A stretch of DNA of 40,390 nucleotides from Acidobacteriota bacterium (GCA_003224905.1 QIAA01000057.1:1-40390), one strand, 5' to 3'; counted from the stretch's first letter, positions 1 to 8,290 are shown. Notes: generated by a model from the letters alone, not told the origin. Numbers and translations: made by a program.

Positions 1-4
1 GGAT

Positions 5-1057
5 CTATATGCCTTGTTGCGGAGTATCTGCCAAGGTTGGGACGCTCAACCTGACTTCCTCCACCTTCTCGGCCATGACGTACTTCAAGTCATCGATTCC
101 CTTACCCGTGACGGCAGAAATGGGGAACAGATCTAGGCCGTGCTTCTTGCAATAACGTTTGAGATTTGCCAGCTTATCTTTATTCGCGACATCGATCTTG
201 GATGCCGCCATGATCATCGGCTTCTGTTCAAGGCCGGCGCCGAAGCTGGCCAGTTCTCCCATGATGACCTCAACATCTTTCACCGGATCGGGACGCCCGC
301 TGCCATCTGACACATCCACTAGATGCACCAGCAGGCGGGTGCGCTCAATGTGGCGCAGAAATTGTGTCCCCAGCCCCGCTCCGGTGTGAGCGCCTTCAAT
401 CAGTCCGGGAACATCCGCAACAACGAAACTCTTTACGTCCGGCTCTTCTCCGACAGCGACAACCCCGAGATTAGGTTGCAGCGTGGTAAACGGATAATCG
501 GCGATCTTCGGACGCGCGGCAGAAATGCGGGAAATCAGAGTGGACTTTCCTACGTTCGGAAATCCGACAAGCGCCACGTCAGCCAGCAGTTTCAGTTCGA
601 GCCTGTAAGCTCGTTCCTCTCCCGGGCGGCCGGGCTCGCACTCACGTGGCGCTTGATGTGTGGAGGTCGCAAACCGGGCATTGCCTCTTCCACCGCGTCC
701 GCCACGAGCAATGATGATGGTTTCGTCGGGACACGAGAAATCGTGGACTCTTTCTCCGGTTTCGTTGTCATAGAGAATTGTGCCGACCGGCACCTTTAAT
801 ACAACGTCTTCAGCCTCACGGCCGGTTTTGTTCGAACCTTCACCATGCCGGCCGCGCTGCGCCTTGTGTTCCGGATTGAAGCGGAAATGCACGAGCGTAT
901 TATGACGTTCGCTCGATTCCATAATTACATCGCCGCCCTTGCCGCCATCCCCACCGGAGGGACCGCCGCGCGGAACAAATTTCTCGCGCCGGAAAGCGAC
1001 ACAACCATTACCCCCGTCCCCAGCCTTAACACGGATTATCGCTTCATCGATGAACAT
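5..1057 (-). CDS. obgE: GTPase ObgE/CgtA, ribosome assembly factor
   Basis: Obg-family GTPase that binds the 50S ribosomal subunit late in assembly and links ribosome biogenesis to growth control. The 350-residue protein has the glycine-rich Obg fold over about residues 1-158 (repeated GGxGG motifs such as [14 protein letters not shown]). The G domain follows, with P-loop GFPNVGKST near residue 165, switch [11 protein letters not shown], and an NKxD-type motif seen as SKID. It ends soon after the G domain, so the long variable C-terminal OCT domain of some homologues is missing or minimal. It is the last gene of the conserved rplU-rpmA-obgE order, all on the minus strand. A 164-bp gap holding a short repeat separates it from rpmA. 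Family assignment is essentially certain. Confidence 0.97.
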   Translation of the reverse strand: MFIDEAIIRVKAGDGGNGCVAFRREKFVPRGGPSGGDGGKGGDVIMESSERHNTLVHFRFNPEHKAQRGRHGEGSNKTGREAEDVVLKVPVGTILYDNETGERVHDFSCPDETIIIARGGRGGRGNARFATSTHQAPRECEPGRPGEERAYRLELKLLADVALVGFPNVGKSTLISRISAARPKIADYPFTTLQPNLGVVAVGEEPDVKSFVVADVPGLIEGAHTGAGLGTQFLRHIERTRLLVHLVDVSDGSGRPDPVKDVEVIMGELASFGAGLEQKPMIMAASKIDVANKDKLANLKRYCKKHGLDLFPISAVTGKGIDDLKYVMAEKVEEVRLSVPTLADTPQQGI

Positions 1058-1139
1058 GGGTATGCGTGCGCCTGAATATGCACGTACCAGATGCCTGAAA
1101 ATAGGCAGTGGTTAGATCAGAATCAAAGTGGCCTGGGGA

Positions 1140-1177
1140 TTCCTCGGCGAACTCTGCGGTTTCGGCGGTTAAACGCT
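1140..1177. repeat. short interspersed repeat in the rpmA-obgE gap
   Basis: The stretch reads, on the minus strand, as a run of near-repeats of the type gccgaaaccgcagag followed by ttcgccgagg. It translates as LTAETAEFAEE in one frame, which I recognise as a dispersed non-coding repeat common in acidobacterial genomes. Only one copy lies in this window, so repeat status rests on recognition rather than on a second copy here. Confidence 0.4.
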
Positions 1178-1221
1178 TTTTCTTGTCGGCAATAGTAGCA
1201 AACGACCCGTAGAGAAACCTG

Positions 1222-1485
1222 TTACTTGGCTTGGAGTGGCTCAATCATCACGAACCGCCCCATGGAGCCTTTGTCCATAAACTTGATGCGCCCGCTGATC
1301 TTCGCGAACAGAGTGTCGTCTTTTCCGCGGCCTACATTCAGCCCCGGCTTCACACGTGTGCCCCGCTGACGAACGATGATGGTGCCGCCGGGCACGACTT
1401 GCCCGCCAAAAGCCTTGAAGCCCAGGCGCTGGGAATTCGAGTCGCGTCCATTTCGTGAACTGCCTAATCCTTTTTTATGTGCCAT
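1222..1485 (-). CDS. rpmA: 50S ribosomal protein L27
   Basis: Ribosomal protein L27 of the large subunit, whose N-terminal tail reaches toward the peptidyl-transferase centre. The 87-residue length is typical. The start [20 protein letters not shown] is the family signature. There is no Firmicutes-type cleavable N-terminal extension, because AHKKG follows the initiator Met directly. It lies 32 bp downstream of rplU and upstream of obgE on the same strand, so the three probably share a transcript. Confidence 0.97.
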   Translation of the reverse strand: MAHKKGLGSSRNGRDSNSQRLGFKAFGGQVVPGGTIIVRQRGTRVKPGLNVGRGKDDTLFAKISGRIKFMDKGSMGRFVMIEPLQAK

Positions 1486-1517
1486 AAAAACCAGTTCTCA
1501 GTGGCAGGTGGCCACTC

Positions 1518-2003
1518 CTATTTCTTTTTCTTCGACGCAGATTTTTTCGCCGCCGCCTTCTTCGGAGCGGGCTTCTTTTTTGCAGGCGCTTTGGCCGCCT
1601 TCGCCTCAGCCTTCGGTGCCTCGGCAGTCTCCACGGGTGGCGTTGCCTTCTTCGGTTTCGCTTCCTTCTGAGCCACTTCGGGCGCAGTGAAACTCTGCCC
1701 GTCGAAAGCTACTTCCGTAATCCGGACCGCACTAAACGGCTGCCGGTGCCCTGCGATTTTCTTGTACTGCTTCTTTCGCTTGTAGTGGAAGACCAGGATT
1801 TTGTCCGCCCTACCCTGTTCCACTAGTTGTCCCACCACGCGCGCCTGTGGCGGACGGCCGATCTGACCATCTCCGCCGGAGACCGCTAGCACGTCATTGA
1901 ATTCAATCTTTCCGTCCGAACCGGGAGTCTGAGTCTCCACCCGAATCACGTCGCCGGGCGCGACACGGTACTGTTTCCCTCCGCTGCGGATCACCGCATA
2001 CAT
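1518..2003 (-). CDS. rplU: 50S ribosomal protein L21 with Lys/Ala-rich C-terminal tail
   Basis: Large-subunit protein L21. The first ~105 residues form the canonical fold (MYAVIRSGGKQYRVAPGD at the start, then VFHYKRKKQYKKIAGHRQ near residue 95). A further ~55 residues follow, made almost only of Ala, Lys, Pro and Glu and ending in KKSASKKKK. Standard L21 is about 103 residues, so the tail is an add-on that is probably disordered and RNA-binding. Such tails are known in some Acidobacteriota and Actinobacteria L21 proteins. It is the first gene of the rplU-rpmA-obgE operon. The promoter should lie in the 2004-2189 gap, where I see no clear riboswitch or protein-binding leader. Confidence 0.96.
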   Translation of the reverse strand: MYAVIRSGGKQYRVAPGDVIRVETQTPGSDGKIEFNDVLAVSGGDGQIGRPPQARVVGQLVEQGRADKILVFHYKRKKQYKKIAGHRQPFSAVRITEVAFDGQSFTAPEVAQKEAKPKKATPPVETAEAPKAEAKAAKAPAKKKPAPKKAAAKKSASKKKK

Positions 2004-2249
2004 GGTTCAGCCTCCAGTTCCATTCTCACCCGGCGCACACTGGCACAAGCCGGGAAACTGCTGCATTTCCTATGCTTGCTGTGTTCCGCTTCGGCGCTTT
2101 CGGCACGATTGCGGACGGCCCCAGAACGGAGCCGCTGCTACAGACAAACTGGTTCATTCTAACGTGCACTGCAGAAGAGCGTCAAACCATTGGGTCCCCG
2201 CAACTTGCTGAAAAATCATCCTGCCTCTAGACTGAATTCTTCCGCACGC

Positions 2250-4541
2250 ATGCTCGCTTTGCCGACGACTGCCACACACAGGGAATGCAAGTCCAGGGTT
2301 GCTTCTCTTTTCACCGCGACAACGATCTTCTTTCTCGTTGCCGGTCTGTGCGGCTGCCACGGCACCAGCGCGACCAGAACAACCGAATTCCCAGTCCCGG
2401 CGAATATAGTGCTCTCGCCAGCCGAGATCGTGTCCCTGGATATAGGCGCTATTCAGAGTTTTACTGCAACCCCACAAAACGCCCAAAAAGCGGCCATCAC
2501 TGAGCCCGTTTCCTTCGCTTCCACCAACACGGCAGTGGTCACGATTGCGGACAACGGGCTTGCCTGCGCGGGAAGCTGGGACTCGCTCAGCAATCCTCAA
2601 ATCTGTACTCCGGGACGTGTGGGCGTGGCGCAGGTCACCGCAAACACGAAAGGGGTCAGCAGTCCGCCAACCATCGTCTATGTGCACCAGCATGTCGACA
2701 GCATCACGGTCACCTCGGTAAACGCGACTCTCAAGGATTTCACCAGCCCCACCGATTGCGGCCTGGGCGCTGGCGTTGTCGGCTTGTCGAAAGACCAGAG
2801 TGCTGCTTTTCAGGCTGCTGCTTTCAGCCGGGGCGTTGACATCACTTCAACGGTCGGGACATTTACCTGGCAATCGCTGAATGGGAACGTGGCAGCCATC
2901 ATCTCGGCAAGCTTGAGCAATCCGATTACGGGTCTTCTCCCCGGCCAGGCTAAGGTCACCGCCCACACTCCCGGCACGACCTCGATCTTCGCCAGCGTCA
3001 GCAACGTAAACAGCATGCCTGTTGACTTCACTACCTGCCCTGTCCAGAGCATCACGCTGACGGCAAATGGATCGATCACCGGACCGATAGTGGTGAAGAA
3101 AGGGGCATCGACACCAATCACGCCCACCGTGGTCGATACACAAGGCAACACCATCACAGGCATCCCTCTCACCTGGTGCTCTTCCGATCCCGCTTCGGTC
3201 AGCGTTGGCAGCAACAATTGCAGCACCAATACAGGCACCTCGGTTTCTGCGAGCACACCCCTCATTGGAGGCGGCAGCGTTATGGCATCGTGTACTCCAC
3301 CGAACTGCAATATCGGGCTGCAGATCGGGCCACAGACGGTGCTGCCAATTTATCCGCAGAATGCGCTACAGGTTGTGGTGACGCCCGGGACTTCCACCGC
3401 GCAGACCACGTTGGTGTTCGTCTCCACGACCGATTGCGACCATATGCCGGGCATCACAACTGGATGTCATACCGCGGTACTTCCTATCGAAACGAGCAAG
3501 AACACTGTGGGAAGCCCGATCAGTCTTCCGGCGACTCCTAACTCATTGTTGTTTAATCGGCAGGGGACAAAGGCTTTTCTCGGGACCAACTCCGGCCTGT
3601 TCGGCACCCGCGGATTGATGGTCCTGAATGCCAGTGGCAGTCCGCCAAGTGTCAGTGCCTTCATTAAGGCCGCTCCAGGGAAGGTGCTGGCAGTTGCACC
3701 GGACGGCAATCACGTCATCGTGTCGGATACAGCCGACACTCCCAAGCAGGTCTTCGTAGTGGACACTTCATCCAACACCACAGTCAGTTTGCAGATTGCT
3801 GGTGCAACCGCCGCTGATTTTTCTCCCGATAGCCTCAAAGCTTACATCCTGGCGGGCGACACTCTTCACGTATATTCCGCTCTCGAATCCCTGAAATCGA
3901 TTGCCCTCAGTGCAGCAGCCAGGGATGTTTCATTTCTTTCCAATGGCGGCTTTGCTTATCTCGCGGGCGGAGATCCCGCCGGTGTAAGCGCCCGGGCCGT
4001 CTGCGATGACAGTGCTGCAAGCTCGCCGGTAAACACTCCTACGACGCCGCCATTCATCCGAGGATTGCCAGATGGCAATGTACTGGCGGTCGACGCTCCG
4101 GGTGTGGATTTGATCACCCCGACCACGACCCCTGCCACGCTGCCGGACCTTTGTCCACCAAGCGTGAACAACACGATAGAGTCATTCAACCTTGGGCAGG
4201 GCAGCTTCGTGGCCTCGCAGTTGCTGGTTTCGTCGGATGGGGCGAGAGCTTACGTAATTCCAAGCAATCTGCCGAGCGTGCTGGTGTTCAATATTTTGAG
4301 CCGGACCTCTTTCGCGGTTTCAATGGCAGGAAATGCCATTCCGCTTCAGGCCACACTCACGCTGGACGGCAATTTCCTGTACGTCGCGGCGAGCGACGGT
4401 ACGGTACACGTACTCGATACGCAGACGGCCGCAGATGTTCAACAGGTGACTCTGCCCATCAGCAGCGAAACTCAACCGAACGGACTTTGCACAGGAGTGC
4501 CGGTTGCCTGTAAGCCAAACCTGATCGCAGCGAGACCGTGA
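2250..4541 (+). CDS. Ig-like (BIG2) and beta-propeller lipoprotein
   Basis: Predicted cell-surface lipoprotein of unknown function. From the ATG at 2250 there is a basic N-terminus, a hydrophobic stretch (LFTATTIFFLVAGL) and a lipobox LCGC with the acceptor Cys at residue 36. An in-frame ATG at 2190 would add 20 unlikely residues before the signal. About residues 40-380 look like three bacterial Ig-like (BIG2-type) domains, with phrases such as VSFASTNTAVVTI and LTWCSSDPASVSV. From about 400 to the end are YncE/YVTN-like beta-propeller strands (LAVAPDGNHVIVSDTAD, GNFLYVAASDGTVHVLDT). Ig-like plus propeller lipoproteins are frequent in Terriglobia. The gene converges with nusB, leaving 12 bp between them. 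Ligand and partner are unknown. Confidence 0.8.
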   Translation: MLALPTTATHRECKSRVASLFTATTIFFLVAGLCGCHGTSATRTTEFPVPANIVLSPAEIVSLDIGAIQSFTATPQNAQKAAITEPVSFASTNTAVVTIADNGLACAGSWDSLSNPQICTPGRVGVAQVTANTKGVSSPPTIVYVHQHVDSITVTSVNATLKDFTSPTDCGLGAGVVGLSKDQSAAFQAAAFSRGVDITSTVGTFTWQSLNGNVAAIISASLSNPITGLLPGQAKVTAHTPGTTSIFASVSNVNSMPVDFTTCPVQSITLTANGSITGPIVVKKGASTPITPTVVDTQGNTITGIPLTWCSSDPASVSVGSNNCSTNTGTSVSASTPLIGGGSVMASCTPPNCNIGLQIGPQTVLPIYPQNALQVVVTPGTSTAQTTLVFVSTTDCDHMPGITTGCHTAVLPIETSKNTVGSPISLPATPNSLLFNRQGTKAFLGTNSGLFGTRGLMVLNASGSPPSVSAFIKAAPGKVLAVAPDGNHVIVSDTADTPKQVFVVDTSSNTTVSLQIAGATAADFSPDSLKAYILAGDTLHVYSALESLKSIALSAAARDVSFLSNGGFAYLAGGDPAGVSARAVCDDSAASSPVNTPTTPPFIRGLPDGNVLAVDAPGVDLITPTTTPATLPDLCPPSVNNTIESFNLGQGSFVASQLLVSSDGARAYVIPSNLPSVLVFNILSRTSFAVSMAGNAIPLQATLTLDGNFLYVAASDGTVHVLDTQTAADVQQVTLPISSETQPNGLCTGVPVACKPNLIAARP

Positions 4542-4553
4542 CGGAAAGGAAAA

Positions 4554-4973
4554 CTAAACCTTTGCCTTCTCCAGGTCGCGACGAACGCTGTCGAGAACTC
4601 CATTGATGAACTGAACCGACTCCGGACTGGAAAACTTGCGGGCAATTTCCAGGGCTTCGTTGATCACCACGGCAGCCGGGGTTTGCGGGAACCCAATCAA
4701 CTCCGCCACCGCTGCCCGCAGTATATTTCTGTCGACTGCCGCCATGCGGTCCATGCGCCAGTGCTCGGCATGTTGCTCGATCAGCTGATCTATGTCAGGA
4801 GCACGATCGCAGGCTGCACGAAACAGGTCTTCAGCAAAGCCGTGCACTTCGGCCTCGACTTCGCCGCGGCCACGCCAGAATGTCGTCCGAACTTCCTCAG
4901 GCGCCTGCTTCCCCATATCAGACTGAAAAAGCATCTGCAGCGCCAGTTCGCGTGATTTGCGCCGGGTTCCCAT
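4554..4973 (-). CDS. nusB: transcription antitermination factor NusB
   Basis: NusB binds boxA RNA with NusE (S10) and promotes antitermination of rRNA operons. The 139-residue protein has the family start GTRRKSRELALQMLFQSDMG. The conserved helical core follows (ILRAAVAELI, then PAAVVINEALEIARKFSSPE and a terminal FINGVLDSVRRDLE). Length is normal. It sits 50 bp downstream of ribH on the same strand; ribH-nusB adjacency is widespread, so co-transcription is likely. Confidence 0.95.
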   Translation of the reverse strand: MGTRRKSRELALQMLFQSDMGKQAPEEVRTTFWRGRGEVEAEVHGFAEDLFRAACDRAPDIDQLIEQHAEHWRMDRMAAVDRNILRAAVAELIGFPQTPAAVVINEALEIARKFSSPESVQFINGVLDSVRRDLEKAKV

Positions 4974-5023
4974 GGTCAGATTTCAGTTTACAGGAAGGTT
5001 CAGGCGCAACCGTGGATGGAGGC

Positions 5024-5626
5024 CTATGACTTCTTTCTCTTAGAACGAGCAGTTCGCGTTTTTGCTTTTGTCTTGGTCCTACTGATAGCTGACAGCTGAG
5101 AGCTGACAGCTTTTTTCAGATTCGCCATCTCGACTGCCGCCAACGCCGCTTCGAAACCTTTGTTGCCCATCTTCAGGCCCGCTCGATCGATGGCTTGTTC
5201 TAGGGTGTCGCAGGTAAGAACTCCGAAGGCATGTGGTACTCCCGTTTCCTGTGCCGATTGCCCGATGCCGCGCGTAACTTCGTTGGCAATGACGTCGTAA
5301 TGCGCTGTATCACCCCGAAGCAGGCACCCGAGACAGATGATCGCATCGTAATTTCCGGTTTCCGCAAGCGTCCGGGCGGCGGAAGGAATTTCGAAAGAGC
5401 CGGGAGTACGGACGATCTGAATGTCTTTTTCTCTCGCGCCTGATCGGATCAGCCCGTCATACGCACTACGCAGCAGTCGCTCAGTTATGAACTCGTTAAA
5501 TCGTGAGACAACGATTCCAAAACGGCAACCAGTAGCATTGAGTTCTCCGGCTAAAGATCGCTTCCGAAGTGTCTCCTCGTTGACCTTCTCCGTCTCTCGG
5601 TGACTCCGTGATGAATTTGCCTTCAT
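5024..5626 (-). CDS. ribH: 6,7-dimethyl-8-ribityllumazine synthase, extended at both ends
   Basis: Lumazine synthase condenses 5-amino-6-ribitylamino-uracil with 3,4-dihydroxy-2-butanone 4-phosphate, the penultimate step of riboflavin synthesis. The core (about residues 28-170) has [11 protein letters not shown], the phosphate/substrate motif RTPGSFEIP, and [12 protein letters not shown] with the catalytic His. The core matches the usual ~155 residues, but the ORF is 200. About 25 N-terminal residues ([19 protein letters not shown]) and about 30 C-terminal residues look foreign. The tail begins [11 protein letters not shown], encoded by a dispersed repeat, and continues as a Lys/Arg/Thr-rich run. 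It lies 12 bp after the enoyl-CoA hydratase gene and 50 bp before nusB. The function call is firm; the true N-terminus is not, since no better internal start was found. Confidence 0.93.
   Translation of the reverse strand: MKANSSRSHRETEKVNEETLRKRSLAGELNATGCRFGIVVSRFNEFITERLLRSAYDGLIRSGAREKDIQIVRTPGSFEIPSAARTLAETGNYDAIICLGCLLRGDTAHYDVIANEVTRGIGQSAQETGVPHAFGVLTCDTLEQAIDRAGLKMGNKGFEAALAAVEMANLKKAVSSQLSAISRTKTKAKTRTARSKRKKS
5084..5112 (-). repeat. dispersed gctgtcagct repeat inside the 3' end of ribH
   Basis: The core gatagctgacagctga at 5084-5099 also occurs at 8264-8279, directly after the dnaK stop codon. Here it is followed by a second gctgacagct unit. In both places the repeat sits at the 3' end of a minus-strand gene in the same orientation. 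At this site it is read in frame as SSQLSAIS and lengthens RibH. Confidence 0.7.
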
Positions 5627-5638
5627 CGGATAAGGGCA

Positions 5639-6421
5639 TCACTTGCCCTTAAACTGCGCCGCACGTTTCTCCAGAAACGCCGTCGTTCCCTCTTTCTTAT
5701 CCTCCGACGAGCACGCCACACTGAATAACACCGCCTCAAGATACAGCCCCTCAGCCAGCGCAATCTCCATGCCTTTATTCACCGCTTCCATTGCATACTG
5801 CACGGCAAGAGGCCCGTTAGCGATGACCTTCTGCGCAATGGCCTCCGCACGCGGAATCAACTCCGCCGCCGCAACCACTTCGTTTACCAAACCAATCCGG
5901 TGCGCTTCCTGTGCCGAAATCATCTCGCCCGTAAGCACAAGCTGCATCGCGATCCCCTTCCCCACCAGCCGCGGCAGACGCTGCGTGCCGCCGTAGCCGG
6001 GAATGATTCCAAGCTTCACCTCCGGCTGCCCCAGCTTGGCATTTTCGCTGGCCAGACGCATGGTGCAGGCCATCGCAATCTCGCATCCGCCACCGAGAGC
6101 GAATCCATTGATGCAGGCGATCACTGGCTTGCCCAGGTTTTCAATCAGGTTGAGCACACTCTGACCGCGGTGCGTGTACTCCTTGCCGGAAACCGCATCG
6201 TGCTGTGCGAGCTCGCCAATATCCGCTCCAGCAATAAACGCCTTCTCTCCGGCCCCGGTCAGGATCACCACGCGCACGCTCGCGTCGTTCTTGATCTCAT
6301 GAAACGCCGCACGCAGCTCTTCCATCGTGGCCATATTCAGCGCATTGAGCACCTTCGGCCGGTTCACGGTAACGTAAGCGATGGAGTTTTTCTTTTCAAA
6401 CAAGATATTGGAGAAGGTCAT
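5639..6421 (-). CDS. enoyl-CoA hydratase/isomerase (crotonase family)
   Basis: Crotonase-fold enzyme, most likely hydrating trans-2-enoyl-CoA (or crotonyl-CoA) in the cytoplasm. The 260-residue length is typical. The oxyanion-hole segment AFIAGADIGEL and the second loop NGFALGGGCEIAMAC are present. Both acidic residues expected of true hydratases are there, in GGGCEIA and GQPEVKLG, followed by GIIPGYGGTQRLPRLVG. This favours hydratase over isomerase or dehalogenase members. The ATG at 6421 has an aggggc ribosome site upstream. It is the promoter-proximal gene of a minus-strand run with ribH (12-bp gap) and nusB. Substrate chain length cannot be told from sequence. Confidence 0.9.
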   Translation of the reverse strand: MTFSNILFEKKNSIAYVTVNRPKVLNALNMATMEELRAAFHEIKNDASVRVVILTGAGEKAFIAGADIGELAQHDAVSGKEYTHRGQSVLNLIENLGKPVIACINGFALGGGCEIAMACTMRLASENAKLGQPEVKLGIIPGYGGTQRLPRLVGKGIAMQLVLTGEMISAQEAHRIGLVNEVVAAAELIPRAEAIAQKVIANGPLAVQYAMEAVNKGMEIALAEGLYLEAVLFSVACSSEDKKEGTTAFLEKRAAQFKGK

Positions 6422-6537
6422 ATTGAGCCCCTAAATCATAGTTGAACATCGCTGGAATTCCCATTACGGCACGCAGGGCGTAAGTTTTATTTACAGATCA
6501 ATTGATCTGAGCACGACCACGCGGTACTTATTCAGGT

Positions 6538-7131
6538 ATGCACGGGAGATGGATAATACATCTGATAGTGCTCAGCACAACCTACGCTGCCCCACAGGGC
6601 CAGCCGGAACCATACAGCATCAAGCTCGACAAGCTCGGGGAGAACCTGAGCCAGTGGTTGGCCAACAATCCGGATTTTGATCATTGCGATAACAACACGG
6701 TCGATAACCGGCCAGGCTCCGCGATCGACACTGACGTTGTTTACTGCTTTCCTCGTATTCATGACGACAAAAGACTGACGTATGGATCCGCACCCTTGCT
6801 CACCGAAACAGTCTGGTTTTATAAGAGGAGCCTCTACAAGCTCGAAATGACACTACGTAGCCGGTTCGGACTTGCGGATGCAATGCCTGCTCTAGAAGCG
6901 AAGTTCGGAGAGCCATCCGGAAGGGAGGTTACGTGGTTGCAGAACGGGTTCGGTGCCAAATTCGAGAGAAGTCGCTGGACGTGGACAAACAAGCTCTCGA
7001 CCGTTGAGTTGGTGTACTCGGACGCTCCCGATGATTATCCTACGATCACCGTCACTTTAGACGCGGCCAATAAAGAAGTGAGTGACCGAATCAAGCGAGC
7101 CGAACAAACTAGGGCCCGCTCAGATATGTAA
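6538..7131 (+). CDS. hypothetical exported protein
   Basis: Unrecognised 197-residue protein. The N-terminus MHGRWIIHLIVLSTTYAAPQG is a short basic-hydrophobic segment with an AxA-like end, so a Sec signal peptide is plausible. The mature part has a Cys pair (FDHCDN, VVYCFP) that could form a disulfide outside the cytoplasm. Further on is a segment like those in other acidobacterial secreted proteins (FGEPSGREVTWLQNGFGAKF, then RWTWTNKLSTVELVY). No catalytic motif is visible. A small ORF follows after 10 bp. The upstream gap (6422-6537) separates it from the divergent enoyl-CoA hydratase gene. Confidence 0.65.
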   Translation: MHGRWIIHLIVLSTTYAAPQGQPEPYSIKLDKLGENLSQWLANNPDFDHCDNNTVDNRPGSAIDTDVVYCFPRIHDDKRLTYGSAPLLTETVWFYKRSLYKLEMTLRSRFGLADAMPALEAKFGEPSGREVTWLQNGFGAKFERSRWTWTNKLSTVELVYSDAPDDYPTITVTLDAANKEVSDRIKRAEQTRARSDM

Positions 7132-7141
7132 ATGAATCGAA

Positions 7142-7327
7142 ATGACTGACAAAGAAGCACTCGCTGTATTACTAAGAGGCCAGAACGTTGCCCAGTCAAC
7201 GCTTCAGCGGCTGCGTCTTCAAGACCTCATTATCTGTGACGACATCACAACCTTAGATTCAACAGAGCGACGAGTGCTCAAGTTCATAGCATTCACAGAG
7301 AGAGGCCAGCAACTTTTGGAATCGTAG
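7142..7327 (+). CDS. small hypothetical protein
   Basis: A 61-residue ORF starting 10 bp after the preceding gene and ending in FTERGQQLLES. That ending resembles the last helix and wing of small winged-helix proteins (FT..G..LL). The N-terminal half (KEALAVLLRGQNVAQSTLQRL) is helical in character. No good ribosome-binding site precedes it, so expression would depend on coupling to the upstream gene. It could be a remnant of a longer DNA-binding protein. Confidence 0.4.
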   Translation: MTDKEALAVLLRGQNVAQSTLQRLRLQDLIICDDITTLDSTERRVLKFIAFTERGQQLLES

Positions 7328-7435
7328 TTCTCATTACTGCCACGTCAGCCATTTCTCAGCGCCTAAAGGCATTTTTCAGAATGCTGTCTCTCGGCGTGCC
7401 TGGGGCATTCCCCAATACTGATCTCCATTCCCAAG

Positions 7436-7455
7436 ATGCTATAATTGTATAGCAT
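7436..7455. promoter_or_regulatory. inverted-repeat operator with embedded -10 box
   Basis: Perfect 8-bp arms atgctata and tatagcat flank a 4-bp spacer (attg). The sequence tataat (7440-7445) inside the repeat is a consensus -10 element, and the antitoxin ATG lies 12 bp beyond the repeat. A ribbon-helix-helix antitoxin binding here would block its own promoter, the usual autoregulation of relBE-type operons. The repeat is seen; binding is inferred. Confidence 0.65.
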
Positions 7456-7467
7456 AAGGGTTTACGT

Positions 7468-7692
7468 ATGCTCGCCATTCGTCTTCCCGACAAAATCGAA
7501 AAGCGCCTTGACCGCCTTGCCAAGCGCACCGGCCGCACCAAAACCTACTACGCCCGCGAAGCAATCCTCCAATACTTGGACGATCTCGAAGACATCTACC
7601 TCGCTGAGAAGGCATTGGAAGAAGTGCGCTCGGGACGCAGCAAGCCTATTCCGCTTGAAAAAGTAATGCGGCGCTATGGCATGGAAGGTTGA
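7468..7692 (+). CDS. RelB/CopG-like ribbon-helix-helix antitoxin
   Basis: 74-residue antitoxin of a type II toxin-antitoxin pair. The N-terminus MLAIRLPDKIEKRLDRLAKR, followed by TGRTKTYYAREAI, is a ribbon-helix-helix DNA-binding domain: a beta strand, then two helices with the TGRTKTxY turn. The C-terminal part (LEDIYLAEKALEEVRSG) is the toxin-neutralising helix. The start has aaggg 7 bp upstream. Its 3' end overlaps the toxin start by 17 bp, showing translational coupling. It should repress its own operon from the inverted repeat at 7436-7455. Confidence 0.85.
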   Translation: MLAIRLPDKIEKRLDRLAKRTGRTKTYYAREAILQYLDDLEDIYLAEKALEEVRSGRSKPIPLEKVMRRYGMEG

Positions 7693-7945
7693 GATTGCGC
7701 GAACAGCGCTGAGGCAACTGGAAAAACTGGATAAGCCAATCTCCCGCCGCATCCTGAAGTTTCTCCATGAGCGCGTCGCAACCTTGGAGGATCCCCGAAC
7801 GGTCGGCGGAAAGCTGCAAGGCACTCTGAGCGAGTTCTGGAAATACCGCGTTGGAGATTACCGCATCATCTGCTCGATTGAGCAGGATCGGCTGGTAGTT
7901 CTGGTCCTACGCATTGGGCATCGCAGAGAAGTTTACAGACTCTAA
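7676..7945 (+). CDS. RelE/ParE-superfamily toxin
   Basis: 89-residue RelE-superfamily protein. Members are ribosome-dependent mRNA endonucleases (RelE type) or gyrase poisons (ParE type). Visible features are the start MAWKVEIARTALRQLEKLDK, the central strand region LSEFWKYRVGDYRIICSIE (YRVGDYRI is the family hallmark) and the terminal VLVLRIGHRREVYRL. The basic residues in YRVGDYRI and GHRREVY are those used by RelE-type nucleases, which favours mRNA cleavage. Partner antitoxin lies immediately upstream and overlaps. The pair sits beside other small accessory genes between ribH and dnaK. Confidence 0.88.
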   Translation: MAWKVEIARTALRQLEKLDKPISRRILKFLHERVATLEDPRTVGGKLQGTLSEFWKYRVGDYRIICSIEQDRLVVLVLRIGHRREVYRL

Positions 7946-7998
7946 TCTTTCGCACGTCAGCTGCCGCATAACCGCACCTGAATCGTGGTTCACGTTGC

Positions 7999-8181
7999 CT
8001 AACAGCGAACATCTACGATGAGACTTCCACTACTCTGACTCGCTGGGCGCCTATATCTCACCGCATCCACATGCACCGGCATCCGCTCCACCCCTTGCGC
8101 CGTCGGCAAAAAAACGTACCACCGTTTCTCATCCTCCACAAACGCCAGAAAATAGTCCTTACCTTTAACCTGAAATTGCAA
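7999..8181 (-). CDS. small hypothetical protein downstream of dnaK
   Basis: The open frame runs back to 8310, but the upstream part is repeat sequence and overlaps the dnaK 3' end. I choose the TTG at 8181, which follows aagggg at a spacing of 7. The resulting 60-residue protein begins MQFQVKGKDYFLAFVEDEKR, continues WYVFLPTAQGVERMPVHVDAVRY, and resembles a small conserved acidobacterial protein of unknown function that I recall without a name. It is on the same strand as dnaK and 109 bp after its stop. The start choice and reality of the gene are moderate inferences. Confidence 0.5.
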   Translation of the reverse strand: MQFQVKGKDYFLAFVEDEKRWYVFLPTAQGVERMPVHVDAVRYRRPASQSSGSLIVDVRC

Positions 8182-8263
8182 TTCCTTTCCCCTTTCTAAA
8201 GAAACAAGCCACGAACTCCTGCGGCTACATCCAATATCGCAGTCGTCCGTGGCCCGATTTACC

Positions 8264-8290
8264 GATAGCTGACAGCTGATAACTTTCAGC
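8264..8290 (-). repeat. dispersed gctgtcagct repeat directly after the dnaK stop
   Basis: Second copy of the repeat found in the ribH 3' end. The 16-bp core gatagctgacagctga (8264-8279) is identical, followed by taactttcagct. It abuts the dnaK stop codon (8291-8293) and is not transcribed into DnaK protein. It could act as a 3'-end stabiliser or weak terminator, since ctgacag/ctgtcag halves can pair. Confidence 0.7.

Noticed and set aside
2004..2189. Possible L21 leader RNA before rplU
   Set aside because: I could not identify a conserved L21 leader structure; the stretch has only weak GC-rich pairings.
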